From NCBI RefSeq assembly GCF_018130615.1, contig NZ_JAFCKB010000029.1, forward strand, positions 1 to 64,000: a stretch of 64,000 bases of DNA. Reading direction: 5' to 3'. Source of the DNA: Bradyrhizobium manausense. GTDB taxonomy: Bacteria; Pseudomonadota; Alphaproteobacteria; Rhizobiales; Xanthobacteraceae. Of the stretch, positions 62,639 to 64,000 are shown one piece after another (position 1 is the first letter of the stretch; every line of letters begins with the position of its first letter). The notes under the pieces were generated by a model. The model saw only the letters and a program-made list of their open reading frames with translations. It did not search any database and had not been told where the DNA came from. The position numbers were made by a program, and so were the translations under genes.

Positions 62639-63382
62639 TTACGCCTGAAGATAGCGCTCCTTCAGCGCCGTCCGCTCGGATGCGCCTAGCTTGAGGCCGT
62701 CGCGCAAATAGGTTTCGACGTCGCCATAGTCGCGGCCGATGGCATCGAAAGCAGCATCGAGATAGGAGGCCTCGACCGAGCCGATCGCATCGAGGGCGTC
62801 GGCGGGCAGATCGGAGACGCTCGAAACGTCGCGTCTGTAGTGGCGGTTGGTCAGCAGATAGTCCTCCGCAATGACGTCCTCGGGTACGCCGAGCGCATGA
62901 AGGATCAGGGCGCTGGCAAAACCGGTGCGGTCCTTCCCTGCGGTGCAATGGATCACGAGCGGCGCGCGGTCTTCCAGGAGATGGCCGAACAGCGCGCGAA
63001 AACTGTGCGTGTTGTGGCGGACATAATTGCGATAGGACTCGCGCATGAGCTCGAGCGCGACCGCTCCAGTGAGCGCGCCCCTGGCGAGCTCGGTGCGCAG
63101 TGAGGCCACCACTGTCGGCTCGATCGGCAGCGAATGCACGGTGATTTCGTTCACCACGCAGATGCCGGTCGCACGCTCCTCGACGCCGCGGAAGTCGAAC
63201 GCGCTTCTGACGCCGAGTTCGCGGACGACCTCGACGTCGGCAGCGGTGAGCTGGCCGAGATGATTGGAGCGGAAGATGTGGCGCCAACGCGTGGTGCGGC
63301 CGTCCGTCGTGACGTAGCCGCCGAGGTCGCGAAAATTGCTGGCGCCTTGCAGGGCGAGGTGACGGGCAGGGGAATCTGTCAT
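62639..63382 (-). CDS. Tyrosine-protein phosphatase (P-loop, DSP/LipA-like)
   Basis: 247 residues with the Cys-based phosphatase signature HCTAGKDRTG (C-x5-R) in VIHCTAGKDRTGFASAL. N-terminal NFRDLGGYVTTDGR is typical of the bacterial PTP group (for example LipA/Ptp3-like). ATG 63382; upstream are 17-bp direct repeats shared with the divergent gene. Confidence 0.92.
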   Translation of the reverse strand: MTDSPARHLALQGASNFRDLGGYVTTDGRTTRWRHIFRSNHLGQLTAADVEVVRELGVRSAFDFRGVEERATGICVVNEITVHSLPIEPTVVASLRTELARGALTGAVALELMRESYRNYVRHNTHSFRALFGHLLEDRAPLVIHCTAGKDRTGFASALILHALGVPEDVIAEDYLLTNRHYRRDVSSVSDLPADALDAIGSVEASYLDAAFDAIGRDYGDVETYLRDGLKLGASERTALKERYLQA

Positions 63383-63417
63383 GGGCTCAGTTTGAGTTGT
63401 TGGGCTCAGTTTGAGTT
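63382..63417. repeat. Tandem 17-bp direct repeat in divergent promoter
   Basis: TGGGCTCAGTTTGAGTT occurs at 63382-63398 and 63401-63417, a 19-base step, between the phosphatase start and the divergent MliC-like gene. Could be two operator sites or a slippage product. The first copy begins inside the phosphatase start codon. Confidence 0.75.
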
Positions 63418-63471
63418 ATGGTTCCATTGGACGCACTCCGGGCGTCCTTGAAGTCTATTACGGGGGCGATC

Positions 63472-63780
63472 ATGGGCCGGTACAAGGCCATTCTTTGGGG
63501 GATCACAATTCTGGCTGGAATGACGGGTGCGCGCCAGGCCGATGCGCAGACGTTCCGGACCTACCATTGCGCCGATGGTACCCAGTTCATCGTCGGGTTT
63601 TATGACTACGACAAGCGCGCCTTCCTCCAGATCGACGGCGAGCCGGTGACGCTTGCCAAGCGGCTGACGGTCTCGGGTGCGCGCTATTCGGGGGCGGGGA
63701 TCACACTCACGATCGGCCGGAGCGGGGCCACCACGGTCAAGCACATGAAGCGGCCGGTCACGGCCTGCGCGGTGATCTGA
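63472..63780 (+). CDS. MliC-like lysozyme inhibitor domain protein
   Basis: 102 residues. Signal peptide (GRYKAILWGITILAGM, cleaved near ADAQ), then RTYHCADGTQFIVGFYD and a late Cys (PVTACAVI) forming the pattern of the MliC/PliC inhibitor of C-type lysozyme. ATG 63472 with GGGGG upstream; a longer in-frame ATG at 63418 lacks a binding site. Periplasmic protection from lysozyme is inference. Confidence 0.68.
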   Translation: MGRYKAILWGITILAGMTGARQADAQTFRTYHCADGTQFIVGFYDYDKRAFLQIDGEPVTLAKRLTVSGARYSGAGITLTIGRSGATTVKHMKRPVTACAVI

Positions 63781-63801
63781 TCGCGCATCAGGTCCGGAAT
63801 C

Positions 63802-63837
63802 AAAAAGGGCCTAAACGTCGTTGTTTCGACCCTTTTT
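63802..63837. terminator. Bidirectional intrinsic terminator
   Basis: AAAAAGGG ... CCCTTTTT with an inner TAAAC / GTTT-type stem. Lies 21 bases after the MliC-like gene stop and 55 bases before the stop of the minus-strand gene that runs off the end. Confidence 0.75.
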
Positions 63838-63891
63838 CAAACTTCCGCCGGTGCTTCAAAGAGCGCGGCGGTCGCAAACCTGACGCAGACA

Positions 63892-64000
63892 TCAGCGGTC
63901 CCATTTGGGCTTTGCTTCCTCGACCGCATCCTGGTGGTACCAGCTGTCGCTGCAGATCGAGACGTTCGCGGGGAGCGAAGCGTGATCGGCGGGAGGGCGG
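63892..64000 (-). CDS. Partial CDS at window end, C-terminal fragment
   Basis: The minus strand is open from the window end to a TGA at 63892-63894, encoding a C-terminus ADHASLPANVSICSDSWYHQ then DAVEEAKPKWDR. The amino-acid pattern looks real. The start is outside the window and no family can be named. Confidence 0.5.
   Translation of the reverse strand, partial: RPPADHASLPANVSICSDSWYHQDAVEEAKPKWDR

Noticed and set aside
1-64000. CRISPR arrays, insertion sequences, integrases, tRNA or rRNA genes
   Set aside because: No spaced short direct repeats with unique spacers, no transposase or integrase-like protein, and no recognisable structural RNA was found on reading both strands.

Overview
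The window is high-GC, gene-dense chromosomal DNA that looks like Bradyrhizobium or a close relative (Nitrobacteraceae, Alphaproteobacteria). The evidence is the hdaA / ppk / ppx and purM / purN neighbourhood, the CreA, SelO and MocR-type proteins, many short secreted or low-complexity alphaproteobacterial proteins, and several families of palindromic intergenic repeats (about 26.4, 40.2 and 44.9 kb, plus one family at 3.9 and 32.3 kb). I see no rRNA, tRNA, CRISPR array, insertion sequence or integrase, so this is mostly ordinary core-like chromosome with some accessory pieces.

Layout. 0.2-3.8 kb: type I secretion ABC transporter and HlyD adaptor, with no substrate or outer-membrane gene in view. 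3.9-8.1 kb: ABC-F protein, small proteins, ndk and a TerC-like membrane protein. 8.1-12.6 kb: heavy-metal RND efflux operon (adaptor, pump, DUF3240-like protein) without an outer-membrane channel. 12.7-19.8 kb: ppk-ppx polyphosphate operon behind a Pho-box-like repeat, hdaA, a CDP-alcohol phosphatidyltransferase, and purM-purN. 19.9-24.8 kb: cspA, a short autotransporter, and a LysR regulator divergent from two GNAT-like proteins, a catalytically altered isochorismatase-fold protein and a small protein. 25-27.7 kb: class III aminotransferase and RNase D. 28.1-32.2 kb: an operon of a GpdQ-like phosphodiesterase, two Ugp-like permeases and a solute-binding protein, headed by a Pho-box-like repeat and lacking its own ATPase. 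32.7-36.6 kb: a large repeat-rich autotransporter. 36.7-47 kb: SelO, AspRS, a large unknown periplasmic protein, hybrid malic enzyme, DoxX, a DHFR-fold protein and a polysaccharide deacetylase. 47.3-54.2 kb: glutathione peroxidase, L,D-transpeptidase, CreA, several small secreted proteins, a MocR regulator and a divergent flavin-fold oxidase. 54.2-59.1 kb: M20 peptidase, a three-gene kynurenine operon converting tryptophan to anthranilate, and a thioesterase. 59.2-64 kb: GNAT, small proteins, a DUF2161-like nuclease-fold protein, a GrlR-like protein, an SDR, a tyrosine phosphatase, an MliC-like protein and one gene running off the end.

The most coherent functional theme is phosphate: two operons (ppk-ppx; phosphodiesterase plus Ugp-like importer) each carry a tandem 7-bp repeat resembling a PhoB box. 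I found no clearly unprecedented system. The best candidates for something undescribed are the LysR/GNAT/GNAT/altered-isochorismatase cluster with overlapping operator palindromes (22.7-24.8 kb), and a 17-bp-arm hairpin upstream of a 54-residue secreted protein (50.85 kb).
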